Shown piece after piece: positions 17,703-26,313 of a stretch of DNA of 64,000 nt. This stretch comes from Gemmatimonadota bacterium (lineage in GTDB: Bacteria > Gemmatimonadota > Gemmatimonadetes > Longimicrobiales > Gaopeijiaceae): positions 124,001 to 188,000 of the forward strand of contig JAPPGZ010000073.1 in assembly GCA_028874905.1 (NCBI GenBank). Direction: 5' to 3'. Position numbers and translations under genes: made by a program. Within the stretch, counting starts at the first letter, position 1. Every line of letters starts with the position of its first letter. Below the pieces are notes generated by a model. That model saw nothing but the letters and a program-made list of their open reading frames with translations, did not search any database and was not told the DNA's origin.

Positions 17703-18107
17703 GTGCGCTTCGTCGACACGAACGTGCTGCTCTACGCGGCGAGCGTTCTCCCTGAAGAAGAGGCCAAGCGTGTTCGCGCGCGGGAGCTCCTGAGCGAGCC
17801 GAATCTCGCCGTATCCGTGCAGGTTGTTCAGGAGTTCTACCACCAGGCGACTCGCGTCACCCGACCCGGTCGACTCTCCGACGACGACGCCGTGCGCTTC
17901 CTCGAGCCGGTGTTGGAAATGCGAGTCCAGAACGTGACACTCGGCGTGTTCCGGGATGCGGTTTCGATACGGCGGCGCTTCGGCCTTTCCTATTGGGACG
18001 CGGTCATTCTCGCGGCCGCCCGGGCGCTCGGCTGTGACGCCGTCTACTCCGAGGACATGAGTTCGGAGCAGGACTACGGCGGGCTTCGAGTCGTCAACCC
18101 TTTTTAG
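17703..18107 (+). CDS. vapC: VapC-like PIN-domain ribonuclease toxin
   Basis: This 134-aa protein is a PIN domain of normal length: N-terminal VDTNVLLYA with the first catalytic Asp, a middle acidic residue in VQVVQEFYHQ, and the C-terminal SYWDAVILAAARALGCDAVYSEDM with the remaining acidic cluster. VapC toxins cut tRNA or rRNA with a bound metal and are held inactive by VapB. The gene uses a GTG start directly after vapB. Confidence 0.92.
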   Translation: MRFVDTNVLLYAASVLPEEEAKRVRARELLSEPNLAVSVQVVQEFYHQATRVTRPGRLSDDDAVRFLEPVLEMRVQNVTLGVFRDAVSIRRRFGLSYWDAVILAAARALGCDAVYSEDMSSEQDYGGLRVVNPF

Positions 18108-18295
18108 AACGTCCTCTTCATCGCTGGGGCAATATGGGGGACCAGTCGCGAACGCGTCAGGGCGCCCCATCATCATCTCATCATCATCTGATCATCAAGG
18201 AGTCCCCACCAGTTGTCGTAGCTGAGGGTTTTCCCTCTATCGAAGGGCTGACATGCGTTGCCAGGCTTAGGGTATCTCCCTGGAAGGAGGTTCCC

Positions 18296-18967
18296 ATGTC
18301 CCGTGGTCTCGCGTTGGCGGTGCTGGCGATTGCCGGCTGCACCGATATCATCGATCCCGACGAAACGCCGCCGCTTTGTGGTGATCCGCAGCCGATCTGG
18401 GCGATCAGCCAGCATTCGATGACATATCTCTCATGCTTCGACTACGCGTACGCCTGGGACGCCCCCGGTGTCCGCCACCGCGGGCACAGCTCCGATACAT
18501 CGGTCGTTACCGTGACCAACAAAGTCCCGGATCCCGGATCAGCGCCGTACGAAAACAACATACTCGTCCTCACGGGTCACACCCCGGGCACTGCCGTGAT
18601 CACCATCGAAGCGATCACTTCCGGTGGGTTAAAGCGGCACGTACATCCAATCACGGTGCGGCTGGCCTTGGAGACGGAAATCACCCGATGCGATGCCGAG
18701 CCAATCCCCGGGGTCGAGGGAGCGACGCATTTGGCGATGGATGCGTGGGGGAAATCGAATGCCAATCTCAAAAACCTCAACGTGACGGGCGTGGCTGGCC
18801 GGGATACGGTGATGCAGGTCTTCATGGAGCGCATGGGGGCCTTTACCCGCGCAGAATGGTCGGTCAAGGCGGCAGGCGGGCCGATGCCGCAGGAACCCGT
18901 GCAGTGCGAGCTGAGCTTTGAGTTCGAGATGCACGGTCACGGGGTACCGCAGATTGAAGGGTATTGA
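18296..18967 (+). CDS. Hypothetical lipoprotein
   Basis: This 223-aa product has a short lipoprotein signal (lipobox AIAGC, Cys near residue 15). The ATG at 18296 is preceded by a very strong ribosome site (GGAAGGAGG, 18282-18290), which decides the start over the longer open frame. The middle part (GTAVITIEAITSGGLKRHVHPITV) reads like a bacterial Ig-like (Big) strand pair. Four Cys in the mature part suggest disulfides. Function unknown. It is convergent with, and 8 bp from, the next lipoprotein gene. Confidence 0.75.
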   Translation: MSRGLALAVLAIAGCTDIIDPDETPPLCGDPQPIWAISQHSMTYLSCFDYAYAWDAPGVRHRGHSSDTSVVTVTNKVPDPGSAPYENNILVLTGHTPGTAVITIEAITSGGLKRHVHPITVRLALETEITRCDAEPIPGVEGATHLAMDAWGKSNANLKNLNVTGVAGRDTVMQVFMERMGAFTRAEWSVKAAGGPMPQEPVQCELSFEFEMHGHGVPQIEGY

Positions 18968-18975
18968 GGGCCTTG

Positions 18976-19353
18976 CTATTCGAACTGCCCCGCCAACGAC
19001 GCCATCCTGGCCTCGAGTTCGACGGTCTCAACGTGGCATCCGTTCGACTCCATCTCCACCTCGACGCCCTGCCGGTTCCAGGTTCGGTACCCCTGGGCGG
19101 TGATCTCGATATCGTAGGTGCCGGGGCGCTCGGGGGCTCCCCACAGGTGACTGGTGCCGACGGGCTCCATCGTCTCGCGGTAGGAGCCGTCCGTCAGCAC
19201 GCCGGTCGGGTCCACGCTGAGCAACGCGCCCGTCATCGAGTCCCGGACGGTGACTTCGATGCCGTATACCAGTTGGTCGGTGCAGACGCCGATCGGGAAC
19301 AGGTCGCAACCGTGCAGAAGTAGGGCAGACAAAACGATCGCGAACCGGCGCAT
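18976..19353 (-). CDS. Small lipoprotein with a carboxypeptidase-regulatory-like fold
   Basis: This 125-aa protein has a lipobox ALLLHGC followed by a beta-sandwich: YGIEVTVRDSMTGALLS, then GTYDIEITAQGYRTWNRQGV, the pattern of carboxypeptidase-regulatory-like (CarboxypepD_reg) domains. The signal peptide decides the start at 19353; the frame is open further upstream into other genes. It is likely surface exposed with an unknown role. Confidence 0.75.
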   Translation of the reverse strand: MRRFAIVLSALLLHGCDLFPIGVCTDQLVYGIEVTVRDSMTGALLSVDPTGVLTDGSYRETMEPVGTSHLWGAPERPGTYDIEITAQGYRTWNRQGVEVEMESNGCHVETVELEARMASLAGQFE

Positions 19354-19405
19354 GTGGGGTCCGGTCATCAATTGCGTATTCTGACGGCGTGGTAGGAGGG
19401 CCCGC

Positions 19406-19666
19406 TTACTCCAACGGTGCAATCTTGCCCGGCGGCTCCAGGCGGCTAGCCCGCTCCCAAGCCGTCCGCAGTTCCTCTTGGTGGAGCGAAGCCCATTCGA
19501 TGACGAGACTCTTGGCGCGCGACGACAGTCGTCCTTGAAACACCGCCAGGCTGTCGATCTCCACGAGAGCTTCCTGGTCGCCATACAAGGCGTGGAAGTG
19601 CGGTGGTCCATGGTCGCTGAAATACATCCGGATGACGATGCCATAGAACCGACACAACTCAGGCAC
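19406..19666 (-). CDS. DUF4160 protein, putative toxin-antitoxin component
   Basis: This 86-aa protein has the DUF4160 (PF13711) signature: RFYGIVIRMYFSDHGPPHFH then EALVEIDSLAV and LVIEWASLHQEEL. DUF4160 genes sit next to DUF2442 genes in many bacteria and the pair is suspected to be a toxin-antitoxin system, although biochemical proof is thin. Here the ATG lies 8 bp inside the DUF2442 gene end, so the two are translationally coupled. Confidence 0.85.
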   Translation of the reverse strand: MPELCRFYGIVIRMYFSDHGPPHFHALYGDQEALVEIDSLAVFQGRLSSRAKSLVIEWASLHQEELRTAWERASRLEPPGKIAPLE

Positions 19667-19943
19667 GTTTGGCCTGCAACTTGACCGCCCGGATCAACTC
19701 CTCAAGGGGTTTCCCAGTGAGTTCCATGTACAGGGCATCCGGGCAGAGCTCGATGTCCTCTCCCCAGGCGACTGCTCCGGCTGGCCCCAAGCGTACGTCC
19801 TTGAAGCACTGGGGATCGTTCCAGGCCGCAAAAACGCCTCGTCCGGCGAGGTGACCCAAGTCGACCTCTCCGGCTGACCCGTCCGAATACCGAATCCAGA
19901 TCCGGTAGTCCTCCAAGGCTGTCACGTCTGTTGGGCGGATCAT
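19659..19943 (-). CDS. DUF2442 protein, partner of DUF4160
   Basis: This 94-aa protein matches DUF2442 (PF10387): DYRIWIRYSDGSAGEVDL, then WGEDIELCPDALYMELTGK. It is the upstream gene of the two-gene operon with the DUF4160 protein, consistent with an antitoxin-first order. No own DNA-binding motif is obvious. Confidence 0.85.
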   Translation of the reverse strand: MIRPTDVTALEDYRIWIRYSDGSAGEVDLGHLAGRGVFAAWNDPQCFKDVRLGPAGAVAWGEDIELCPDALYMELTGKPLEELIRAVKLQAKRA

Positions 19944-20130
19944 GACGCTCCCTCCGCGCTACTATCGGGCACCGCTGACTTCAGAACCCAATATGGGGAA
20001 GTCACCACGCTCACGGCAGGCCACTGTATCAGTCCGCGATCATCATCGCGCCCTCCGCTTGTCCCCCCGTCCACCCTCCCCATAGCTTGACCCCGCCGAT
20101 TCGCCGTCCACACGCACAGGATCTGCCACC

Positions 20131-23100
20131 GTGAACCGCTCTCCAATCAAGCCGCTCGCTCTCGCCACGACCCTTCTGGCTATTGCGCCGCCCGTCGATG
20201 ATCAAACGCTGACCACCCGCTCGGCATCGCCGGAGCCCGCCGCCCGGGCCCTGGCCAGCCCCGCGCACGCCCTGGCCGGCCTCCTGGCCCTGGCCGGCCC
20301 GGCGCCCCTCGCCGCCCAGCAAGTCACCCTCGACTCCGCCTTCCTCGCCGGCTACTCCTGGCGCAACCTCGGGCCCGACCGCGGCGGCCGGTCCATCGCC
20401 ACCTCCGGCGTCGTCGGCCGCCCGCAGGAAGCCTACTTCGGCGCCACCGGCGGCGGCCTGTGGAAAACCACCAACGGCGGCGAGGACTGGTTCCCCGTCA
20501 CCGACTTCCAGATCAGCTCGGCGTCGATCGGCGCGGTGGCGGTGGCCGAAACCGACCCCGACCTCGTCTTCATCGGCACCGGCGAGACGTGCATCCGCGG
20601 CAACATCCTGCCCGGCGACGGCGTCTACCGCAGCCGCGACGCGGGCGCCACCTGGGAGCACGTCGGCTTCTCCGAGTCGCACGGCATCTCCACGATCCGC
20701 GTCCATCCGACCGATCCAGCCATTGTCTACGTTGCGTCGTTCGGGAAATACGGGGTGCCCAGCGAAGAGCGCGGCGTCTTCAAGTCCACCGACGGCGGCG
20801 ACACCTGGACCAAGATCCTCTTCCGCGACGAGCGCACCGGGGCGATCGACATCGCGATCGACCGCAACAACCCGGACATCATCTACGCGGCGCTGTGGGA
20901 GGCCTTCCGCAAGGAGTACACGATGTCCTCCGGCGGGCCGGGCAGCGGCATGTTCAAATCGGTCGACGGCGGGGACACGTGGACCGAGATTACCCGCAAC
21001 CCCGGCATGCCGGCCGAAGGCGTCGTCGGCAAGATCGGCCTGGCCGTGTCGACCGCGAACTCCAACCGCGTCTACGCCCTCTTCGAGCACGACGACGGCG
21101 GGCTCTTCCGCAGCGACGACGGCGGCGACAGCTGGGAGCTCATCAACGACGAGCGGCGGATCCGGCAGCGCGCGTTCTACTACACGCACGTGTACGCCGA
21201 CCATCACGACGAGGACGTCGTCTACGTGCAGAACACGTCGTTCTTCCGCTCGACCGACGGCGGCGCCACGTACGAAGTCATCAACAACGGCACCCACGGC
21301 GACTTCCACGACTTCTGGATCGACCCCGACGACCCCGCGCACGTCGTGGTCGCCAACGACGGCGGCGGCGCGGTCAGCTTCACCACCGGCAGCGAGTGGA
21401 CCGACCAGGAGTTTTCCACCGCGCAGTTCTACCACGGCGTCACGACCGCGCACATCCCGTGGCACATCTGCGGCTCGCAGCAGGACAACAGCACGCTCTG
21501 CCTGCCGTCCGACTGGAACGCGCAGCGCTTCGAGCAGGCCTGGGCCGCCGCCGCGGACAACGGGGACACCGACGACGACGCCGAAGCCGACGCCGAAGCC
21601 GACGCCGCAGCCGACCGCGACCCCTCCGACGCCCACCACCACGGCGGCGTCCCCACAGCCGCCCGCGCCCCCGCGATCACCGCAGGCTCCATGGACGTCC
21701 ACTACCGGGCCGGCGGCGGCGAGCCCGGCTACATCGCGCCCGATCCCAAGGACCTCGACGTCTTCTTCTCGGGCACCAACAACGGCCGCTACCTCGACAG
21801 GTTCAACCGGCGCCTGGGCACCTCGCGCGAGGTCAATCCCTACCCCTGGTTCTACTCCGGCGAGCCCGCCAGCGACATGGTCGAGCGCTGGCAGTGGACC
21901 TTTCCGATCATTTTCTCGCCCGTCGATCCGAATATCCTTTACGCCTCGTCCAACCGGCTCTGGCGCACCACCGACGGCGGCACCAACTGGGAGGCGCTGA
22001 GCCCCGACCTGACCCGCGCCGACCCCATGACGCTCGGCCACTCCGGCGGCCCCATCACCGGCGACATGAACGGCCCCGAGGTCTACGCGACCATCTTCTC
22101 GGTCGGGCCCGGCAAGCGCGACACCGACATCATCTGGACCGGATCGGACGACGGACTCGTGCACGTCACCACCGACGGCGGCGCCAACTGGACCGACGTG
22201 ACGCCCCCCGACATGCCCGACTTCGGCCGTGTCAGCCTGATCGACGCCTCGTCCTTCAACGACGCCAAGGCCTACGTGTCGGCCCGCCGCGCCCTGCTCG
22301 ACGACTTCCGCCCGCACATCTGGAAAACGCAGGACTTCGGCCAAAGCTGGACCCGGATCACGAACGGCATGCGCGACGACGCCTACGTTAACTCGATCCG
22401 CGAGGACCCCGCCCGCGAGGGGCTGCTCTACGCCGGAACCAACCACGGCGTCTACATCTCGTTCGACGACGGCGCCTCGTGGCAGGAGCTCAACCCCGGC
22501 CTTCCCGACATCCCCATCACCGACGTCATCCCCGAGCACGACGAACTGGCCATGGCCAGCCACGGCCGCGGCTTCTGGTCGCTCGACAACATCGCCCCGC
22601 TGCGCCAGCTCGACGCGACCACGACCCTCCGCGACCTGGTCCTGTTCACCCCGGCCCCGGCGTACCGGTCCGCGAATGGCGTGGTCCTGTCCTGGTGGGT
22701 GGGGGATGGGGGCGGGAGCGCGGCGGATGCCAGGCTGGAAATCATCGACACCGACGGCGAGGTGGTGCGCACCTTCGAGCCTGCGGCAGAGGGCGAGGAG
22801 CGGGACCGGTGGGCCGGGCCGGCGCTCCCCACCGGGTCCGGGCTGCAGCGAGTGCGGTGGGATCTGCGCACCGACCCCGCCGCGACGTTCCCCGGCATGA
22901 TCCTCTGGGGCGTCCGCACGATGGCGCCCGCGGTGCCGCCGGGGGTGTACACGGTGCGCCTGACGATGGGCGACCTCGTGAGCCGGTCCCAGGTGGTGGT
23001 GCTGCCGCATCCCTGGATCACCGACGTGACGGTCGAGGACCTGCAGGCCCAGTACGAGTTCGGGGTCCGGATCCGCGACCAGGTGGATGCGGCGAACTCG

Positions 23101-23505
23101 GCCGTGATCGCGATCCGCGACGTGAAGGCGCAGCTGGAAGAGCGCCTGGCCGCCGCGGACGATGATGAAACGCTGATCGCGGCGGCGGAGCGCCTGCGGA
23201 CGGCCGCGTCGGCCGTGGAGGGCGAGATCTACCAGGTGAGGAACCGGTCGAACCAGGACCCCCTGAACTTCCCGATCAAGGTGAACAATCGGCTGGCGAA
23301 TCTATTGTCGATGTCGGAGCGGGGGGATGGGCGGCCGGGGAGTGGGATGTATGCGGTGTTTGAGATCATGGTGGAGAGGTTGGGGGGGTTGATTGAGGAG
23401 CTGGAGGGGGTGTGGGGGGGGGAACTGGCGGAGGTGAATGAGGTGCTGCGGGAACTCGGCATGGAGGAAGTCGTGCCGGGAGGAGATGGGGGTATGGTGT
23501 CGTGA
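20131..23505 (+). CDS. Secreted sortilin/VPS10-like Asp-box beta-propeller protein (paralogue 2)
   Basis: This 1124-aa protein is clearly paralogous to the product of 10420-13731: NLGPDRGGRSIA, FGATGGGLWKTTNGG, the same Asp-box series, the ICGSQQDN strand, and the helical C-terminus ending with FPIKVNNRLANLLSMSERG. An Asp/Ala/Glu-rich, His-containing insert lies at about residues 470-510. The N-terminus has two hydrophobic stretches; the second, ending PLAAQQ, looks like the real signal peptide, so translation may start further in. From about 22670 to the end the sense strand switches from C-rich to G-rich wobble bases. The long minus-strand frame opposite it is a shadow. Confidence 0.87.
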   Translation: MNRSPIKPLALATTLLAIAPPVDDQTLTTRSASPEPAARALASPAHALAGLLALAGPAPLAAQQVTLDSAFLAGYSWRNLGPDRGGRSIATSGVVGRPQEAYFGATGGGLWKTTNGGEDWFPVTDFQISSASIGAVAVAETDPDLVFIGTGETCIRGNILPGDGVYRSRDAGATWEHVGFSESHGISTIRVHPTDPAIVYVASFGKYGVPSEERGVFKSTDGGDTWTKILFRDERTGAIDIAIDRNNPDIIYAALWEAFRKEYTMSSGGPGSGMFKSVDGGDTWTEITRNPGMPAEGVVGKIGLAVSTANSNRVYALFEHDDGGLFRSDDGGDSWELINDERRIRQRAFYYTHVYADHHDEDVVYVQNTSFFRSTDGGATYEVINNGTHGDFHDFWIDPDDPAHVVVANDGGGAVSFTTGSEWTDQEFSTAQFYHGVTTAHIPWHICGSQQDNSTLCLPSDWNAQRFEQAWAAAADNGDTDDDAEADAEADAAADRDPSDAHHHGGVPTAARAPAITAGSMDVHYRAGGGEPGYIAPDPKDLDVFFSGTNNGRYLDRFNRRLGTSREVNPYPWFYSGEPASDMVERWQWTFPIIFSPVDPNILYASSNRLWRTTDGGTNWEALSPDLTRADPMTLGHSGGPITGDMNGPEVYATIFSVGPGKRDTDIIWTGSDDGLVHVTTDGGANWTDVTPPDMPDFGRVSLIDASSFNDAKAYVSARRALLDDFRPHIWKTQDFGQSWTRITNGMRDDAYVNSIREDPAREGLLYAGTNHGVYISFDDGASWQELNPGLPDIPITDVIPEHDELAMASHGRGFWSLDNIAPLRQLDATTTLRDLVLFTPAPAYRSANGVVLSWWVGDGGGSAADARLEIIDTDGEVVRTFEPAAEGEERDRWAGPALPTGSGLQRVRWDLRTDPAATFPGMILWGVRTMAPAVPPGVYTVRLTMGDLVSRSQVVVLPHPWITDVTVEDLQAQYEFGVRIRDQVDAANSAVIAIRDVKAQLEERLAAADDDETLIAAAERLRTAASAVEGEIYQVRNRSNQDPLNFPIKVNNRLANLLSMSERGDGRPGSGMYAVFEIMVERLGGLIEELEGVWGGELAEVNEVLRELGMEEVVPGGDGGMVS

Positions 23506-23894
23506 GGAGGGTTGGGGGTGGGCAGGGTTGGAATAGTGAGGTGAATGTCGGAGGTCAAGACGAGCAGAGAGTTCACGGGTCTGTGACCGCGACGGCCCGT
23601 GACCAAGTCCGCCTACCTGACCCAGTTGAGCATTGTTCTGGTATGACTTGCGCCCCGGGCAACTGCACGCTGCCGCTCGCTCTGCTGCAGCCTGACGATC
23701 TGGTGGCTGTACTCGGGGGAATACCATCCGCTGCCCTCCGCCGTGGTTCGCCCCTGTGGTTGGGCTAAGGGGAATGTGTGCACGTCGATGGTCCTCGGGC
23801 CCCCAAGTACAGTAACTTGTCGGCTGCGGCGAGTCGCCGACGTCGCAGGATCGCTACCGATACCAATAACCTAGCCAGCGAGCATACCGGAACT
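23506..23894. other. Intergenic stretch at the left edge of the accessory island
   Basis: I see no gene here. Base composition drops from the extreme GC of the upstream gene. No tRNA or direct-repeat attachment site was recognised. An in-frame GTG at 23778 could extend the next gene, but its product (MHVDGPRAPKYSNLSAAASRR) looks non-coding. Confidence 0.5.
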
Positions 23895-24500
23895 ATGGGC
23901 AACGCGCGCGCCAAAGAAGCGAAGCACCAACGTGCGAGAGTAGAGGCGTTCCTTGCAACAACTCCTACACCAAGAGCGTTGGCAGAGCGTCTTGTTAGCT
24001 CGAATCCGTGGCTCTGCGACGAACTCGGTTTCGACCTAGCCGCGTGGGCAAGACCCTTGCTCGATGCTCAGGGGTTACCTCACGCGACCCTGCACCTTAT
24101 GGGTAGCGCGGCGACAGGGTTCAGCCTAAGAGCGTGCCAAGCTGGCCGACCGTTCAGGCAAACCGACCATACTGAGGGTCCCTCCGACCTCGATCTTGGG
24201 GTTGTCGACGAGACGCTCTTCGATTCTTGTTGGGACGCGATGCTTCAAGAGGAGCGAGGGGTCGACCACTATCTCGAAGTCTGCGAGCGAGCTCGCGTGT
24301 ATTGGGGACGAATCGACGACCACAGACTGCCGGATCGCTCCTCCATTAGGGCTAACTTGCGAGAGCTGCAGAATGCCGTCCGACGGTCTCGTCAATTTCG
24401 AGACTACCCAGCGAGTGTCCGGGTCTATCGGCAGCTCGATGACCTGATCGGATATACTCAAAACAGCTTAAGGGCCCTTGCACGGAGCATCTCGAAATGA
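23895..24500 (+). CDS. Nucleotidyltransferase-fold protein, first gene of a pair with DUF262
   Basis: This 201-aa protein (ATG at 23895) has a DNA-polymerase-beta-like nucleotidyltransferase core: GSAATGFS at about residues 70-77, then SDLDLG at about 97-102, matching the hG[GS]...[DE]h[DE]h pattern. A later acidic site may be in WGRIDDH. The C-terminal third is helical. No antitoxin-type HEPN protein is beside it; instead its stop overlaps the DUF262 start by 4 bp (ATGA), so the two are coupled. GC is lower than in the flanking core genes. A role in phage defence is inferred from partner and neighbourhood. Confidence 0.75.
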   Translation: MGNARAKEAKHQRARVEAFLATTPTPRALAERLVSSNPWLCDELGFDLAAWARPLLDAQGLPHATLHLMGSAATGFSLRACQAGRPFRQTDHTEGPSDLDLGVVDETLFDSCWDAMLQEERGVDHYLEVCERARVYWGRIDDHRLPDRSSIRANLRELQNAVRRSRQFRDYPASVRVYRQLDDLIGYTQNSLRALARSISK

Positions 24501-25537
24501 ACCCACATGCGACTAACCATCCCATTTCGTGGTTCCAGAAGTACTTTTTTGATGGATCCTTGGATCTATCTCCGGCTTTCCAACGAAGGCCAGTCTGGAG
24601 CGACGCGCAGTCGTCATATCTGATCGACTCGATCTTGAACGATCTTCCCATCCCAGAGGTCTTTGTTCGGACGATCACCTTGCCTGACGGAGATACGACC
24701 GTTGAGGTGGTAGATGGACAGCAACGCCTAAGGTCCATAATAAAGTTTTTCAGTAATGATCTTGAGCTTACGGGAAGCGATGTCTCACCTGCGTGGCTCG
24801 GAGTTACGTGGGATCGCCTTGATCCCAGTGTTCAACAGAGATTCTGGTCATTCAAAATCGTCGTGAGAGAACTCGAGAACGCCTCCGACACGGAAGTCCG
24901 AGACATGTTCCGTCGCCTAAACGCCAATCAGTCTGGTTTGAACTTGCAGGAACTGAGACATGCTCAGTATAGAGGAGAGTTCATTACAGCGGTCGAGAAG
25001 ATCGCGGATGATCCCTGGTGGACGGTCAACAGAATCGTAACACCGACGCAGTGCCGCCGGATGCTAGATGTCGAGTTTGTGTCTGAACTCCTGATCGGGC
25101 TGCTAGCCGGTCCCCTCGACAAGAAGAAGGGACTCGATGGCTTTTATTCGGACTATGACGAGCATTTTCCCGACCAAGGCTTGTGGGAGGTTAGGTTTCG
25201 ACAGACGCGAGATCTTACCACCGCAGTATTGGAACGCAGATTCCGGGGTTGGAATAGCAAAACTGAATATTACTCACTCTTTCTGGCTTGCGGACGCCTA
25301 ATCCTCGATGAGCGCGTGCTTTCTGATGCCGAGTTGGGTGGCGTAATTGCACGGCTAAAGGTATTCCGCAATGAAGCAGATGAAGCGAAGAAGAGAGACA
25401 GCAAGGGGAGCTTTCCGCGGTATGTGACGGATTACGCTGACGCAGTCACCAGGGCATCCACTGATTTAGCTCGGCGCATTTACCGTATTCGTGTGATCGA
25501 AGCGCTTCTGCTAGGAGTGGACCCACCCGAACTGTGA
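24497..25537 (+). CDS. DUF262 (GmrS-like) protein without the DUF1524 nuclease domain
   Basis: This 346-aa protein has the DUF262 ParB-like fold: LSPAFQRRPVWS, LIDSILNDLPIPEVFV, and the NTP-binding VVDGQQRLRS (DGQQR at residues 73-77), then MFRRLNANQSGLNLQELRHAQYRG. DUF262 is the GmrS/SspE NTPase and sensor half of type IV restriction enzymes that act on modified DNA. The DUF1524 HNH half is absent; the C-terminus is helical. It overlaps the nucleotidyltransferase gene by 4 bp. A strong hairpin (25566-25604) follows. Confidence 0.88.
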   Translation: MNPHATNHPISWFQKYFFDGSLDLSPAFQRRPVWSDAQSSYLIDSILNDLPIPEVFVRTITLPDGDTTVEVVDGQQRLRSIIKFFSNDLELTGSDVSPAWLGVTWDRLDPSVQQRFWSFKIVVRELENASDTEVRDMFRRLNANQSGLNLQELRHAQYRGEFITAVEKIADDPWWTVNRIVTPTQCRRMLDVEFVSELLIGLLAGPLDKKKGLDGFYSDYDEHFPDQGLWEVRFRQTRDLTTAVLERRFRGWNSKTEYYSLFLACGRLILDERVLSDAELGGVIARLKVFRNEADEAKKRDSKGSFPRYVTDYADAVTRASTDLARRIYRIRVIEALLLGVDPPEL

Positions 25538-25565
25538 TGACGCCCCGGTGTACGGGTACGGTTGT

Positions 25566-25604
25566 CACCTGAGACCTCGCCTTGCTGAGACGAGGTCTCA
25601 GGTG
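25566..25604. terminator. Perfect 14-bp stem hairpin
   Basis: Arms 25566-25579 and 25591-25604 are perfect reverse complements (CACCTGAGACCTCG), with an 11-nt loop. It lies between the DUF262 stop and the end of the convergent PIN gene, consistent with a bidirectional terminator. No T-run follows. Confidence 0.65.
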
Positions 25605-25683
25605 CGGTCGTGGTCCGGTTCTGGCTGCGGGCCTCCGGGTGGGCCGGTTCTGGACCGTATGGGGTGCTGAAATGGCAGCAGAG

Positions 25684-26313
25684 CTACTGACCGACGGACT
25701 CGCGGGCGATTCGAAACGAGCGAGGAAGACTGGGACATTCAGCTACCCGATGCTCACCGAGTCGGGCAATGACCTCTTGAAGCACGTGCTGTGGAACGTG
25801 CATGCGGGCATCGCGCAACGCCCCCAAGATGGCTTCGCGCTGCCCCGATTCGCCGAGCCGCTCTGCTACTGTCTCGTGGAGCAGCATCTCCACGGTCGAC
25901 ATGACGAGCACGTCGGGGAAGCGGGCGGCACATATCCTCTTTGCCTTCCGCTCATCGATCAACGCGATGCTGTCGTTCCCCACGGAATACGCGATCGTCG
26001 CGGCTTCGCCGTCGTCCAGCGTGCCCTCCAGTGGGCCTTCGACGAGAGAGCGGTAGACCGTCTGATCAGCAGGCCCGAGCTCCGTAGGCGCAACCACTCC
26101 CTGGGCGATCAACGTTTCGAGCCTCTCTCCGCACAGGTGGCCTCGGGACTTCCCGAGGGCAAGCTCTCGCCGGACGTTGTCGGTCACCAAGAAGGGATTT
26201 GGGAAGGCACCGATGATCGCTGCCGCGTCGTCCGTCGCGTTGAGGTTGATAATCACGCTGGCATCCGCCACGACCGGGACGAGGGGGCTAACGGGGAAGC
26301 TCGACGAATTCAT
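25684..26313 (-). CDS. PIN-like nuclease overlapping an XRE-ImmA/IrrE gene (cassette 1)
   Basis: This 209-aa protein has PIN-fold features: VVADASVIINL near the N-terminus with the first acidic residue, then LDDGEAATIAYSVGNDSIALIDERKAKRI, which supplies the central and C-terminal acidic residues (DUF3368-like order). The C-terminal 70 residues are helical. The ATG at 26313 lies 26 bp inside the end of the XRE-ImmA/IrrE gene, so translation is coupled. It is the last gene of a four-gene minus-strand operon. PIN proteins usually cleave RNA with a metal. The gene at 42519 has the same position in a second cassette. Confidence 0.78.
   Translation of the reverse strand: MNSSSFPVSPLVPVVADASVIINLNATDDAAAIIGAFPNPFLVTDNVRRELALGKSRGHLCGERLETLIAQGVVAPTELGPADQTVYRSLVEGPLEGTLDDGEAATIAYSVGNDSIALIDERKAKRICAARFPDVLVMSTVEMLLHETVAERLGESGQREAILGALRDARMHVPQHVLQEVIARLGEHRVAECPSLPRSFRIARESVGQ

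Noticed and set aside
18165-18200. CAT/ATC-rich short tandem stretch upstream of the lipoprotein gene
   Set aside because: Too short and irregular for a CRISPR or functional repeat; looks like a simple-sequence patch.
20029-23010. Very long minus-strand reading frame (993 codons) opposite propeller paralogue 2
   Set aside because: Same reason: repetitive Val/Gly/Asp/Arg composition, no motifs, and the plus-strand protein is clearly real.
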